This document shows positions 1 through 9,314 of a stretch of 64,000 nucleotides of DNA, one piece after another. The notes below the pieces were generated by a model, which saw nothing but the letters and a program-made list of their open reading frames with translations, searched no databases and had not been told where the DNA came from. Source of the stretch: Allomuricauda sp. (GTDB lineage Bacteria > Bacteroidota > Bacteroidia > Flavobacteriales > Flavobacteriaceae). Every line of letters begins with the position of its first letter. The first letter of the stretch is position 1. The stretch lies in contig CP051244.1 in the NCBI GenBank assembly GCA_017795045.1, forward strand, positions 3,234,306-3,298,305. The letters are read 5' to 3'. Made by a program: the position numbers and the translations under genes.

Positions 1-153
1 CTTTTTCAGCAGCTTGGAGTTATGGAGTTCCTTGATGTCCCTTCGCACCGTATCTACCGAAACATCCAACAAATTGGCAATATCCGTTAACAATACCCTA
101 TTATGGATGCCCACTTCATTGAGAATAAATCGATGCCGCTCTTCTTTTAGCAT
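1..153 (-). CDS. DeoR-family transcriptional regulator, N-terminal part (cut by window edge)
   Basis: Reading the minus strand from the ATG at 153 gives 51 residues, beginning MLKEERHRFIL, that form a complete DeoR-type helix-turn-helix. The recognition helix region reads DLLDVSVDTVRRDIKEL-like (NLLDVSVDTVRRDIKEL in the sequence). Proteins of this family usually bind a phosphorylated sugar through a C-terminal domain, which lies outside the window. The gene is divergent from susC and shares its upstream region, which holds palindromic half-sites. I infer that it controls itself and the susC operon, with a ligand from amino-sugar metabolism; the ligand is not visible here. Confidence 0.85.
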   Translation of the reverse strand, partial: MLKEERHRFILNEVGIHNRVLLTDIANLLDVSVDTVRRDIKELHNSKLLKK

Positions 154-185
154 ATGGAGGGTAAAGTTAAATAAATCCTAAAAAG

Positions 186-263
186 ATTGCTTATTACAGC
201 AATATATTGCAAAAATAAGCAGATATCCGGATAATTTCGATTAAAATTGCTTTTACTTGCAAT
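186..263. promoter_or_regulatory. Array of palindromic operator-like sites (ATTGC-N8-GCAAT)
   Basis: Two 18-bp palindromes share the half-site ATTGC/GCAAT: ATTGCTTATTACAGCAAT at 186-203 and ATTGCTTTTACTTGCAAT at 246-263, exactly 60 bp apart. A weaker version, ATTGC-N8-GCAGA, lies at 206-223. A second inverted repeat, TGCTTATT (188-195) with AATAAGCA (214-221), overlaps the first two. The right-hand site overlaps the putative -33 box of the susC promoter. These are good candidates for the binding sites of the divergent DeoR-type regulator (inference). Confidence 0.6.
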
Positions 264-288
264 CTTTTGCTGTTTTTGCATATATTTG
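257..288 (+). promoter_or_regulatory. Putative susC promoter (TTG-21-TATATTTG)
   Basis: TATATTTG at 281-288 matches the Bacteroidota -7 consensus TAnnTTTG. A TTG at 257-259 lies 21 bp upstream, inside the right-hand operator palindrome. Binding there would block the promoter. The leader before susC would be about 200 nt. Confidence 0.45.
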
Positions 289-495
289 GATGTAGAATTT
301 CGATTTTTTGCAAGAGTACTGTGGACTTTTATTCATTCTTTATTCCTGAAAAAGAATTTTTAATGATAAATATCAATCAAGTCCTTGGGATTTTGTCAGA
401 CCATCAAATTCGCCACGGAAAATATAGCTCCACCCAATGCGATTGACCGTGAACTTACTAGATACTATTAACTCTTAATTTAACTACTCAGATTT

Positions 496-3471
496 ATGGG
501 AAAACTTCATGATTACCTAGGAAAAATGAGGTTCCGATTGGCCCTACTGGCCCTTTTGGCAACAACGTTGAGCGCGTTTGGCCAAAGTCAGTATACCTTG
601 ACGGGGACCGTAACTGAAAGCGGCACTGGACTTCCAGTGGTCGGCGCATCAGTATTTATTGAAAACACATCGTTCGGTACCGTTACCGATTTTGATGGAA
701 ACTACAGCTTTACGGCTTCATTGGAATCTGGATCATACAGCCTATCGTTCAGTTCATTGGGCTTTTCATCCCAAAAGATAGCCATTGATGCCGGCGGTAA
801 CCTTACCATTACTACAGATGCTGTCCTTTCAGAGGATTTATTGAGCTTGGACGAGGTGGTCGTGACCGGTACTGGTGCCGGAGCCAACAAAAGAGCTTTG
901 GGGAACGCCATTTCTTCAGTAAAATCCGAAGATTTGGTGGACAACGGGGCCACGCAAATCGACCAGGCCATTGCCGGTAAGATCACCGGTGCCTTGGTAC
1001 AACAGAACTCTGGTGACCCTGCAGGGGGTATCAGCATCCGTTTACGGGGGCCCAGTACCATTTCCGGTAATTCGGACCCACTTTATATTGTGGATGGTAT
1101 CATCATCAGTAACTCCAGTAATGAGCTCGTAGATTTAGGGGGGAATGCCCAGAACCGTTTGGCGGATATCAACCCTAACGATATTGAAAAGATAGAAATC
1201 ATCAAAGGGGCCGCCGCCGCCGCCATTTATGGTTCCAGGGCGAGTAACGGGGTAGTTCAGATTTTCACCAAACAAGGAAGAAGTGGGGAACCCAAGTTTT
1301 CTTTCATGACCAATACGCGTATCAACGAACTACGTAAGGAAATCGATTACAATACCGTGCCTTTGGCGTGGACCGCTCCAACCGACCGTTCCGACCTGAA
1401 CACGGTTGCTGCAGACCGATATAATCTTCAAGATGAAATCTTTGAGTCTGGCTTTGGTGTGGAAAACTACCTTTCCATGACCGGAGGTACCGAAAAAACT
1501 TCCTATTACCTTTCCGCTTCCCATTTAAGCAACGATGGGATTGTGAAAAACACCAACTTCAAACGCTATGGGTTCAAGGCCAACCTTACCCAACAAGCCT
1601 TTGATTGGTTAAAGGTCACCGGTGGTTTCAATTATGTGCGAAGTGTAAGTAAGGATGTGCCCAATGGAGGGATCAACAATGCCTATGGCGCCATCACCGG
1701 ATTTGTTTTCAGTGACAACTCGGTAAACCCAGCTCCGGATGAATCAGGAGTGTATCCGGTAACCTCTCTATTGGTTCCCAGGACCAACCCTGCAGAGGCC
1801 GTTGCCCGATTCGATTTCGGTCAGAAGACCAATCGTTTCATCACCAGCGTTGCCTTGGATGCCAACTTTACGGACAATCTGAGCGCCAAGTACACCTTGG
1901 GTATGGATTATTACAACCAATCCGCCACAGCCTATATCCCCATCAACAATACATCACCCAATGCCGATGGATATGCAAGACGGTCGGATTTGAACAGCTT
2001 TCAGTACAACTCGGATTTGAACCTTACCTATAAAACCGACATTACCGATGCCATCGCATCCACTTCCACCGTTGGGGGATCATGGCAATATGAAGAGCGT
2101 GACAGGGTAGGCATCAATGCCACAGGACTTCCTCCTGTTGTGGAGACCGCTACTGGAGGTAGTATTTTGGAGCAAGGCGAAACACGTTCCCAAATATCCT
2201 ATTGGGGTGCCTTTTTCCAACAATCCTTCTCGTTCAATGACAAAATTTACGTCAACGGAGCCGTTCGTATGGATGGCGCATCAACATTCGGTGAAGACGA
2301 AAGAAACCAGTTGTACTTCAAGGCCAGTGGTTCTTATGTGGTTTCCGATGAAGACTTTTGGAAAAGTACCTTCGGTGGAGCCTTCAACCTGTTCAAGTTA
2401 AGAGCTTCTTGGGGACAGGCTGGTAACTTGACCGCTTTGGGCGCCTTTGATAGATTTTCAGTCTACAATCCCGATGCCTTGACCGGTTCGGTGAGTTTGA
2501 TTCCTTCCACCGCCCAAGGTAACGAAGACCTTAAACCAGAACGTCAAGATGAAATTGAAATTGGTTTTGATGCTGGACTGTTGAACAGCCGATTGGGTAT
2601 TGAGTTCTCCTATTACAAACAAAAAGTGACCGATCTATTGCTTCCAAGAGTTTTGGCTCCTTCGAGCGGATTCGGTTCACGTTTTGAAAATGTGGGGAAC
2701 TTGGAAAATACCGGTGTGGAGATTCTATTACGTGGAGCTCCTATAAAAACCCAGGACTTTAGCTGGGACGTTACCGCTACCTTCTCCAAGAACAAGAACG
2801 AGGTGACCAACGTTGCCGGAGGTGGAAGACTGGCCTTGGCTGGAAGTTTCTCTACCAACTATGTTATTGAAGGAGAACCCTTGGGTGTGTTCTACAGACA
2901 GTTTTATGCCAGAAACGAAGATGGGTCCATTGCCTTGGATGCCGATGGGTATCCGTACAGAGGTACTACCGAAGATGGTGAATCCTCCAAAGTATTGGGC
3001 GATCCCAACCCAGATTGGTTCGGCTCTTTTATCAACGAATTCTCTTATAAGAACTTTGGTCTTCGTGTACAGTTCGACGCCGTTCAGGGATACGATGTAT
3101 TCAACTGGAACCGCAGATTGCTGGACAACGTAATCTTTGGTGGTGGTGCCCAAGTAGGGCAAGAACTATTGGGCAATTTGCCTAAAGGATATGGAAGTGC
3201 ACAGGCCAACATCTTCGAGGAATTTGTGGAGGATGGTTCCTTTGTAAAACTACGGGAAGTGGCCTTGAGCTATGACTTTAAACCCAAATGGGAGTGCATA
3301 GACAACGTGAAAATAAGTTTGGTGGGAAGAAACCTAATTTCTTGGGACGATTACTCCGGATGGGATCCAGAAGTAAGTGCCGCCGGACAGAGCAACGGAG
3401 TACGTGGATTTGATTTTGCCACCGTGCCTATTCCAAGAACCTATCAACTAGGCTTTAACGTTAGTTTCTAA
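496..3471 (+). CDS. SusC/RagA-family TonB-dependent outer-membrane transporter
   Basis: The 991-residue protein has the full SusC plan. There is a signal peptide (MRFRLALLALL..AFGQ, residues 11-30), a carboxypeptidase-like domain (about 32-115, containing the GxPVxGASV and TDFDGNY motifs), a plug with YIVDGI and the IEIIKGAAAAAIYGSRASNGVV motif region, and a 22-strand-type barrel ending in aromatic NVSF. With the SusD lipoprotein just downstream it would import oligomers across the outer membrane, powered by TonB. The neighbours (GHL10, AmpG-like permease, GH3, AnmK) suggest a peptidoglycan-derived glycan as substrate; that is inference. An in-frame ATG at 526 is an alternative start. Confidence 0.93.
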   Translation: MGKLHDYLGKMRFRLALLALLATTLSAFGQSQYTLTGTVTESGTGLPVVGASVFIENTSFGTVTDFDGNYSFTASLESGSYSLSFSSLGFSSQKIAIDAGGNLTITTDAVLSEDLLSLDEVVVTGTGAGANKRALGNAISSVKSEDLVDNGATQIDQAIAGKITGALVQQNSGDPAGGISIRLRGPSTISGNSDPLYIVDGIIISNSSNELVDLGGNAQNRLADINPNDIEKIEIIKGAAAAAIYGSRASNGVVQIFTKQGRSGEPKFSFMTNTRINELRKEIDYNTVPLAWTAPTDRSDLNTVAADRYNLQDEIFESGFGVENYLSMTGGTEKTSYYLSASHLSNDGIVKNTNFKRYGFKANLTQQAFDWLKVTGGFNYVRSVSKDVPNGGINNAYGAITGFVFSDNSVNPAPDESGVYPVTSLLVPRTNPAEAVARFDFGQKTNRFITSVALDANFTDNLSAKYTLGMDYYNQSATAYIPINNTSPNADGYARRSDLNSFQYNSDLNLTYKTDITDAIASTSTVGGSWQYEERDRVGINATGLPPVVETATGGSILEQGETRSQISYWGAFFQQSFSFNDKIYVNGAVRMDGASTFGEDERNQLYFKASGSYVVSDEDFWKSTFGGAFNLFKLRASWGQAGNLTALGAFDRFSVYNPDALTGSVSLIPSTAQGNEDLKPERQDEIEIGFDAGLLNSRLGIEFSYYKQKVTDLLLPRVLAPSSGFGSRFENVGNLENTGVEILLRGAPIKTQDFSWDVTATFSKNKNEVTNVAGGGRLALAGSFSTNYVIEGEPLGVFYRQFYARNEDGSIALDADGYPYRGTTEDGESSKVLGDPNPDWFGSFINEFSYKNFGLRVQFDAVQGYDVFNWNRRLLDNVIFGGGAQVGQELLGNLPKGYGSAQANIFEEFVEDGSFVKLREVALSYDFKPKWECIDNVKISLVGRNLISWDDYSGWDPEVSAAGQSNGVRGFDFATVPIPRTYQLGFNVSF

Positions 3472-3486
3472 TCCAATAAAAAATTG

Positions 3487-4824
3487 ATGATGAAAATATA
3501 TAGATATACAAAACTAAAACTGATGTTATTGCTTACCTCCGTGGTGGCGATCACATCATGTGAAACCGATTTTGACAATCCGAATGCCGCAACGGACGAT
3601 CAGGTATTCTCCTCCAGGGAGGGTATCTTGGCTGCGACCATAGGGATGCAACAACTCTATTCCACCACTGGTTTGCGATGGGTCGTTGAAACCCCTGCCA
3701 TCACCGCCAGGGAGGGAGGTATTACCACTACCTTCCAAAACATGATCGAACTGGAAGACGGAGGGGACATTCCCAATTCCAACTCCAATGTCGTTGGACT
3801 TTGGTCCACCATGCTACGCGTGGTCGGCATCGCAGAGGATATAGCTGAAAATGCAGCAAACGTGGACATTGATGCAGGAACCCAAAGCGGATTGATTGCC
3901 TATGCCAAGCTATACCAGGCCATGAGTATAGGGGCTTTGGCCCAAAGCTACGAACAGGTGATCGTAGCCACTTCGGAGGATAACCCACCTTTCGTTTCAA
4001 GAACCGAAGGTTTCAATACGGCCATTACCCTATTGACCGAGGCCAAAGCAGCCATTGCTGCCAATCCCATATCCGGAGAGTTTCAATCCGAAATCTTAAG
4101 AGGGGATATCGATTTGGCCAATACCATTGATGCCATGCTGGCAAGGTTCAACCTTTATGCGGGAAATTATGAAGCTGCCATCAGTGCCGCTTCCGCTGTG
4201 GATCAGACCTCTGCCTCTGTATTTACGTACGATTCCCAAAACCTGAATCCTATCTGGAGTAGGGTGTATCAGAACAGTGCACCTAACTTTAAGCCTAGGG
4301 ACAACTTTGGTTTGCCGGATTCGTTTACATTCGATGCCAATGACGGCAGATTCGATTTCTATCTTATCGCTTTGGACGAGTTGAACCAAAACCAATTGCC
4401 CATTGAGGACTTGGCTGGTTTCTTTGATGGCGATACCGAATCCATTCCGGTGTACCTTCCAGACGAGATGAACCTGATCATTGCTGAAGCCAACCTAAGA
4501 AAAGGAACACCTGATACTGGAGCGGCCGTTGCTGCTTTGAACGAGGTATTGACCGACACCGATGACGTGTTTGGTGTAAATGCCAACGTTGCCGCTTATG
4601 CAGGGGACACCACAGTGGATGCCCTTTTGGACGAAGTGTACAAAAACAGACGTGCAGAATTGTTCTTGACCGGTTGCAGCTTGGAGGATAGTAGAAGGTT
4701 TGGAAGACCCCAACCCTCTCCAACGGTACAGAACTTTGACGAGGAACGCAACAGGAATTTCTATCCTTATCCAAATACGGAACGGGACAATAATACCAAT
4801 ACACCGGCCGATCCGTCAATTTGA
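3487..4824 (+). CDS. SusD/RagB-family outer-membrane lipoprotein
   Basis: About 445 residues. A hydrophobic leader ends in the lipobox AITSC, so the protein should be a lipoprotein capping the SusC barrel and binding the ligand. The family's TPR-like helical fold is indicated by the LYxxAISAAS segment and the late EMNLIIAEANLRKG and YKNRRAELFLTG motifs. It follows susC by 15 bp and clearly belongs to the same transcript. At 445 residues it is somewhat short for a starch-type SusD. The start is the ATG at 3487; the TTG just before it is less likely. Confidence 0.92.
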   Translation: MMKIYRYTKLKLMLLLTSVVAITSCETDFDNPNAATDDQVFSSREGILAATIGMQQLYSTTGLRWVVETPAITAREGGITTTFQNMIELEDGGDIPNSNSNVVGLWSTMLRVVGIAEDIAENAANVDIDAGTQSGLIAYAKLYQAMSIGALAQSYEQVIVATSEDNPPFVSRTEGFNTAITLLTEAKAAIAANPISGEFQSEILRGDIDLANTIDAMLARFNLYAGNYEAAISAASAVDQTSASVFTYDSQNLNPIWSRVYQNSAPNFKPRDNFGLPDSFTFDANDGRFDFYLIALDELNQNQLPIEDLAGFFDGDTESIPVYLPDEMNLIIAEANLRKGTPDTGAAVAALNEVLTDTDDVFGVNANVAAYAGDTTVDALLDEVYKNRRAELFLTGCSLEDSRRFGRPQPSPTVQNFDEERNRNFYPYPNTERDNNTNTPADPSI

Positions 4825-4872
4825 TCAAAATAAATTATTTGAGTTGTTAGTTGTTTTAATTTAATCCAAGTG

Positions 4873-4910
4873 AAAAGGCCTACATTTAGTGCATCGTAGG
4901 CCTTTTTTTT
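4873..4910 (+). terminator. Strong intrinsic terminator between susD and the GHL10 gene
   Basis: A 10-bp perfect stem (AAAGGCCTAC with GTAGGCCTTT, loop of 12 nt) is followed by a run of eight or more T. The run ends only six bases before the GHL10 start codon, so the downstream genes need read-through or a promoter hidden in the hairpin. No TAnnTTTG box fits in the gap. Confidence 0.8.
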
Positions 4911-4916
4911 ATTCTT

Positions 4917-6404
4917 ATGAAGCGTATTTTATACATCCTTCCCGTTATTTTTTGTTTATCCTGTGCCGTGACCAAAGCCCCAAAAGAAGAGTTTAGGGGA
5001 GTTTGGATCGCCACTGTGGCCAACATTGATTGGCCCAAGAATCCCAAGGACAATGTTGAGAAAAAGAAGAGAGACTTCACTGAAATACTGGATTTTTACG
5101 AAGACTTGAACTTCAACGCTGCCATTGTCCAAGTCCGTACCGCTGGGGATGCCCTGTACGATTCGGATTTGGCCCCATGGTCCGAGTACCTCACCGGAAA
5201 AGAAGGTGAAGCCCCGGAAGGATTTTCAAATCCTTTGGAATGGATGATAACGGAAACCCACAAAAGGGGCATGGAATTCCATGCATGGCTCAATCCCTAT
5301 AGAGCCACAGTCGATTTGGACACTTCCGCACTTTCCAAACAACATGACTTCCATCAACACCCGGACTGGATGGTAAAATATGGGAAAAAGTACTACTACA
5401 ATCCCGGTTTGCCCGAAGTTCGACAGAAATTCAGTAAAATCATCGAGGAACTGGTCACCGGATATGAAGTGGATGCCATCCATTTCGATGATTATTTCTA
5501 TCCCTACAAGGTCAAAGGAGAAGTTTTTAGGGATTCAACCACTTTTGCCACCTATGGCCTTCCCAATCAAAATATAGAGGATTGGCGCCGTAGCAATGTG
5601 GATTCCTTGGTGAAAGATGTACACCACACCATTAAAAAGAACAAGCCATGGGTACAGTTTGGCATCAGTCCCTTTGGTGTATGGAAAAACAAGAGTACGG
5701 ACCCCAAAGGTTCCGACACCCAAGCGGGACAGACCACTTATGAGGATTTGTATGCCGACCCCCTACTCTGGGTAGAGAAAGGTTGGTTGGATTATCTGGC
5801 TCCACAAGTCTACTGGAGCATGGATTACCCAGTTGCCTCCCATAAAAAAATCACTACGTGGTGGGCCAACACCACCCCAAATACCCACCTTTATATCGGA
5901 AACGGTACCTACAAAATAAAGAACAACCCGGACAAAGCCTGGAAACGAAACAACGAAATTCCCAAGCAGTTGGACTTTGCTAGGCAAGAGAACAATATCA
6001 ACGGGAACATCTTTTTCAGTGCCAAATCCCTAATCGGACAACACGAAAAAGTAAACCAGAAACTCAAACGGAAATTTTACAGGCTTCCAACACAAAGTCC
6101 CGGTCCGCTGAACCACATTAAAAGAACAGTTGCCATACCCGCGGTTGAATCCGTACAAAAACATGGCAGTCAACTAAAAATCTGTGTTTCGCATAGCGAT
6201 TCTATCCCTAGATTCATCTTGCTCTACGAATTGGATCCCAAAACCAAGGAACCAAAAACACTTATCGGAACAGCGTATCTTTCCGAGAGTCAGGATTTGG
6301 GCTGCGTTCAAATGGAATTGGAAAGGAAGTACATCAAAAAGAATATGGCGGTAGTGGTTCGCGATGCTTATGGCAATCAAAGCCCAACCCAACCCATAGA
6401 TTAA
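4917..6404 (+). CDS. GHL10-family (YngK/YddW-like) glycoside hydrolase lipoprotein
   Basis: 495 residues. A leader ending in the lipobox FCLSC makes it a lipoprotein. The next segment has the family hallmark RGVWIATVANIDWP (about 28-41), and a TIM-barrel with acidic residues in AIHFDDYFYPY (about 181-191), PFGVWKN and APQVYWSMDYP follows. E. coli YddW (DigH) in this family has been reported to cut peptidoglycan strands stripped of stem peptides. That activity fits the downstream AmpG-like permease, NagZ-like GH3 and AnmK. The C-terminal about 90 residues look like a small beta domain. The exact substrate is inferred from family and context. Confidence 0.85.
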   Translation: MKRILYILPVIFCLSCAVTKAPKEEFRGVWIATVANIDWPKNPKDNVEKKKRDFTEILDFYEDLNFNAAIVQVRTAGDALYDSDLAPWSEYLTGKEGEAPEGFSNPLEWMITETHKRGMEFHAWLNPYRATVDLDTSALSKQHDFHQHPDWMVKYGKKYYYNPGLPEVRQKFSKIIEELVTGYEVDAIHFDDYFYPYKVKGEVFRDSTTFATYGLPNQNIEDWRRSNVDSLVKDVHHTIKKNKPWVQFGISPFGVWKNKSTDPKGSDTQAGQTTYEDLYADPLLWVEKGWLDYLAPQVYWSMDYPVASHKKITTWWANTTPNTHLYIGNGTYKIKNNPDKAWKRNNEIPKQLDFARQENNINGNIFFSAKSLIGQHEKVNQKLKRKFYRLPTQSPGPLNHIKRTVAIPAVESVQKHGSQLKICVSHSDSIPRFILLYELDPKTKEPKTLIGTAYLSESQDLGCVQMELERKYIKKNMAVVVRDAYGNQSPTQPID

Positions 6405-6442
6405 AATCCAATGGATTAAAAAACGTAAGAAAAAACTATAAA

Positions 6443-7723
6443 ATGGATGTAGCAAAAAAGGATAAAAACGCTTGGCTCTGGGTTCCCTTTCTCTATTTCA
6501 CCCAAGGTATCCCGTATGTATTGGTGGTAACTGTTTCCGTTATCATGTACAAACGTTTGGGTATTGGAAATGCAGAAATTGGACTCTACACCAGCTGGCT
6601 CTACCTCCCTTGGGTCTTAAAACCGCTTTGGAGCCCTTTTGTGGAATTGAACGGCACCAAGCGGAAATGGTTCTTGGTCATGCAGTTGATCATGTCCTTG
6701 GCCTTTTTGGGCATTGGCCTCTTTTTGCCATCCAACGCATTTTTCACCATTACCTTGGCTTTTTTCTGGATGGCAGCATTTGCCTCCGCCACCAATGACA
6801 TTGCCTCCGATGGTTATTACATGATCGGGCTTTCACAAAAAAAGCAGTCCTTTTTTATTGGTATGCGGAGTACCTTTTATCGATTGGCCATGGTGACCGG
6901 GCAAGGGCTTTTGGTGATTGTCGCCGGCTTTTTGGAGCACAAATATGGAGATAACACCAAAGCGTGGTCTTTGACCATGATCGGTGCTGCGGTATTGATG
7001 CTAATCTTGACCGCGACCAATTTTATGGCCGCTCCAAAATTCGAGGCACCGTCAACGAAAGATTCTGAAAAGCCCACCAGCTTTTGGGAGGTATTCGCAT
7101 CCTTCTTTAGAAAAAAACACATTGGAATTTCCCTTTTGTTTGTCCTTAGCTATCGCTTGGGCGAATCGCAATTGGTAAAAATGGCCTCACCATTTCTCTT
7201 GGACAAACTGGAAGTTGGAGGGCTCAGTTATTCCACCGAAGCGGTAGGTACCATTTATGGTACGGTTGGGGTCATCATGCTGTCCTTGGGCGGAATCATC
7301 GGCGGAATCCTTATCTCGAGGGATGGATTAAAAAAATGGATGTTTCCCATGTTGTTGTCCCTAAACCTGCCCAATATCCTCTATGCCATATTGGCCATCA
7401 CCCACACCACCAGCATTTATGCCGTAGTGGGCACCGTGGTGGTAGAGCAGTTTGGATATGGATTTGGGTTTGCCGCATTTCTGGTCTTTCTCATTTATGT
7501 GGCCGAAGGTGCTTCAAAAACATCACATTATGCCATTGCGACCGGCTTTATGGCCTTGGGCATGATGCTACCCGGTATGCTCAGCGGATACATCCAGGAA
7601 TGGTTGGGATACGATGGTTTCTTTGTTTGGGTGGTCATCGCGGCCATTCCGGCATTCCTCCTACTCCGATTTATTGAATACCCAGCCGATTACGGCAAAA
7701 AGACAAGCGAATTAGATGCATAA
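6443..7723 (+). CDS. AmpG-like MFS permease (muropeptide/anhydro-sugar importer)
   Basis: 426 residues with about 12 membrane segments and the AmpG-type opening: FTQGIPYVLV, IGLYTSWLYLPWVLKPLWSP, then FASATNDIASDGYY. AmpG-type carriers bring GlcNAc-anhydroMurNAc and its peptides from the periplasm to the cytoplasm. The gene follows the GHL10 gene by 38 bp, and its stop overlaps the start of the GH3 gene by 8 bp, so the two are probably translationally coupled. The link between periplasmic glycan cutting and cytoplasmic NagZ/AnmK steps supports this role. The length is shorter than E. coli AmpG (about 490). Confidence 0.82.
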   Translation: MDVAKKDKNAWLWVPFLYFTQGIPYVLVVTVSVIMYKRLGIGNAEIGLYTSWLYLPWVLKPLWSPFVELNGTKRKWFLVMQLIMSLAFLGIGLFLPSNAFFTITLAFFWMAAFASATNDIASDGYYMIGLSQKKQSFFIGMRSTFYRLAMVTGQGLLVIVAGFLEHKYGDNTKAWSLTMIGAAVLMLILTATNFMAAPKFEAPSTKDSEKPTSFWEVFASFFRKKHIGISLLFVLSYRLGESQLVKMASPFLLDKLEVGGLSYSTEAVGTIYGTVGVIMLSLGGIIGGILISRDGLKKWMFPMLLSLNLPNILYAILAITHTTSIYAVVGTVVVEQFGYGFGFAAFLVFLIYVAEGASKTSHYAIATGFMALGMMLPGMLSGYIQEWLGYDGFFVWVVIAAIPAFLLLRFIEYPADYGKKTSELDA

Positions 7724-9314
7724 AAGAATACTCCCATATACCACTGCCCAAAAAGACCTATCGTTACAACAAAAGATCGGGCAATTGTTCATGCCTGCCG
7801 TTTTTATAAATGATACCGAGGAAGAAGTGGCCAAAATGGAGCAATTGATCCATGACCATCATGTAGGAGCCCTGTGCTTCTTTCATAGTAGGGCCAGTGC
7901 GGCCACCAATTTTGAAGGAAAAAAGAAGGTTGTCCACAATGAAAAAAGTTATGACCGATTAAAAACCCTCATAGAGCGCTATCAAAAAGCGGCACAACAG
8001 CCTCTTCTGATTGCCATTGACGCTGAATGGGGCTTGGCCATGCGGATTGAAAATACCCCGCAATACCCGTATGCCATCACGTTGGGGGCCCTCACCAACA
8101 ACTTGGACCTTATAGAACAGGTTGGGCAGCATATTGGCCTGGATTGTAAGGAAGCAGGTATCCATTGGAATTTGTCCCCTGTAGTGGATATCAACAGCAA
8201 CCCTGAAAACCCCGTAATCGGTTACCGATCGTTCGGGGACAGTAAGGGTGAAGTGTTTTCCAAAGCCGGGGCATACCTAAAAGGTCTGGCAAGTTCAGGA
8301 ACATTGAACTCCATAAAACATTTTCCCGGGCACGGCGATACCGCCACCGATTCCCATTTGGGACTTCCGGTCATTGATAAATCCTTGCAAGAACTCCAGG
8401 AAAGTGAATTGTACCCTTTCCAGCAATTGATACAAAAAGGAGTGGACTCCGTCATGGTGGGGCATTTGCTGCTTCCCCAGTTGGATAGCGAAGAACCCTC
8501 CACGACTTCATCAAAAATTATTACGGACTTGCTTCGCAATACTTTGGGGTTTGATGGAGTGGTCATCTCCGATGCACTGAACATGCATGCCGTTTCCCAA
8601 AGATATCCCGAAAAGGGCAAGTTGGAGGCAACCGCCTTTGCCGCAGGAATGGATATGTTGTGTTTTAGCGAAAATGTTCCCGAAGGCATTGAAGCAATCC
8701 TCAACACCGCCACCGAAGCAGAAATTGAACAAAGTTTTGAACGCATTTGGCAGCTCAAGGAAAAGGCATTTTCCCATTCAAAAGACACTTCTCCGTCCCA
8801 AAAACCTTCAGAGCTAAATCGACTATTGGCGCAAAATACCCTTACCGAACTTTACGGCAAAGCTGAGGAAGTATCCAAAATCAAGAGTGGTGAATTTCTC
8901 AACGTATCGGTGAACAATAGCACCCAAAATAGGTTTTCCGTAAAAATCGAAGAGGACCTCGGCCAGAAACCATGGGATTTGACAAAGGACAAAGCGACCG
9001 TTGAAATGCTGTTGGAAAAGCATCAAAATGTGGTACTGTCCATCTTCCCTCCTGCCGTTAAGCCTAAAAATAACTTTGGTTTTGAAAACGAGGTGTTGGA
9101 TTTCATCAAATACCTCCTCGCACAGAAAAATGTACTCATCTATCTTTTTGGAAATCCATACGCCTTGGACATCATGGGGCTATTGCCCACATCGAATGCG
9201 GTTCTGGTGTATCAAGATTTTCCTGAATTTCAAGAAGAGGCCTTCCAACATTTCATTGGAAAGTTGATGGCCAAAGGAAAACTACCCGTTCAACTTAAAA
9301 CCTTTCAACCATGA
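7716..9314 (+). CDS. nagZ: NagZ-like GH3 beta-N-acetylhexosaminidase, cytoplasmic
   Basis: 532 residues. The NagZ histidine loop KHFPGHGDT is at residues 201-209, followed by DSH, and the nucleophile aspartate is D286 in SDALNMH. There is no signal peptide, so the enzyme should act in the cytoplasm and remove GlcNAc from GlcNAc-anhydroMurNAc imported by the adjacent permease. The C-terminal 170 residues beyond the barrel resemble the extra domain seen in longer GH3 proteins; E. coli NagZ is only about 340 residues. The gene overlaps its neighbours on both sides (8 bp and 4 bp). Confidence 0.87.
   Translation: MHKRILPYTTAQKDLSLQQKIGQLFMPAVFINDTEEEVAKMEQLIHDHHVGALCFFHSRASAATNFEGKKKVVHNEKSYDRLKTLIERYQKAAQQPLLIAIDAEWGLAMRIENTPQYPYAITLGALTNNLDLIEQVGQHIGLDCKEAGIHWNLSPVVDINSNPENPVIGYRSFGDSKGEVFSKAGAYLKGLASSGTLNSIKHFPGHGDTATDSHLGLPVIDKSLQELQESELYPFQQLIQKGVDSVMVGHLLLPQLDSEEPSTTSSKIITDLLRNTLGFDGVVISDALNMHAVSQRYPEKGKLEATAFAAGMDMLCFSENVPEGIEAILNTATEAEIEQSFERIWQLKEKAFSHSKDTSPSQKPSELNRLLAQNTLTELYGKAEEVSKIKSGEFLNVSVNNSTQNRFSVKIEEDLGQKPWDLTKDKATVEMLLEKHQNVVLSIFPPAVKPKNNFGFENEVLDFIKYLLAQKNVLIYLFGNPYALDIMGLLPTSNAVLVYQDFPEFQEEAFQHFIGKLMAKGKLPVQLKTFQP

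Larger units (their letters stand above)
154..495. other. 342-bp divergent regulatory region between deoR-type gene and susC
   Basis: No gene fits here. The left half (about 180-315) is AT-rich and full of TTGC/GCAA half-sites, described separately. The decamer AATTTCGATT occurs twice (233-242 and 296-305), each time followed within a few bases by a TTGC motif. From about 315 to 495 I see only a leader with no clear structure. Confidence 0.6.

Noticed and set aside
8222-8788. Antisense open frame (188 codons) inside the GH3 gene
   Set aside because: The GH3 catalytic motifs occupy the plus strand at this place; the antisense frame looks random.
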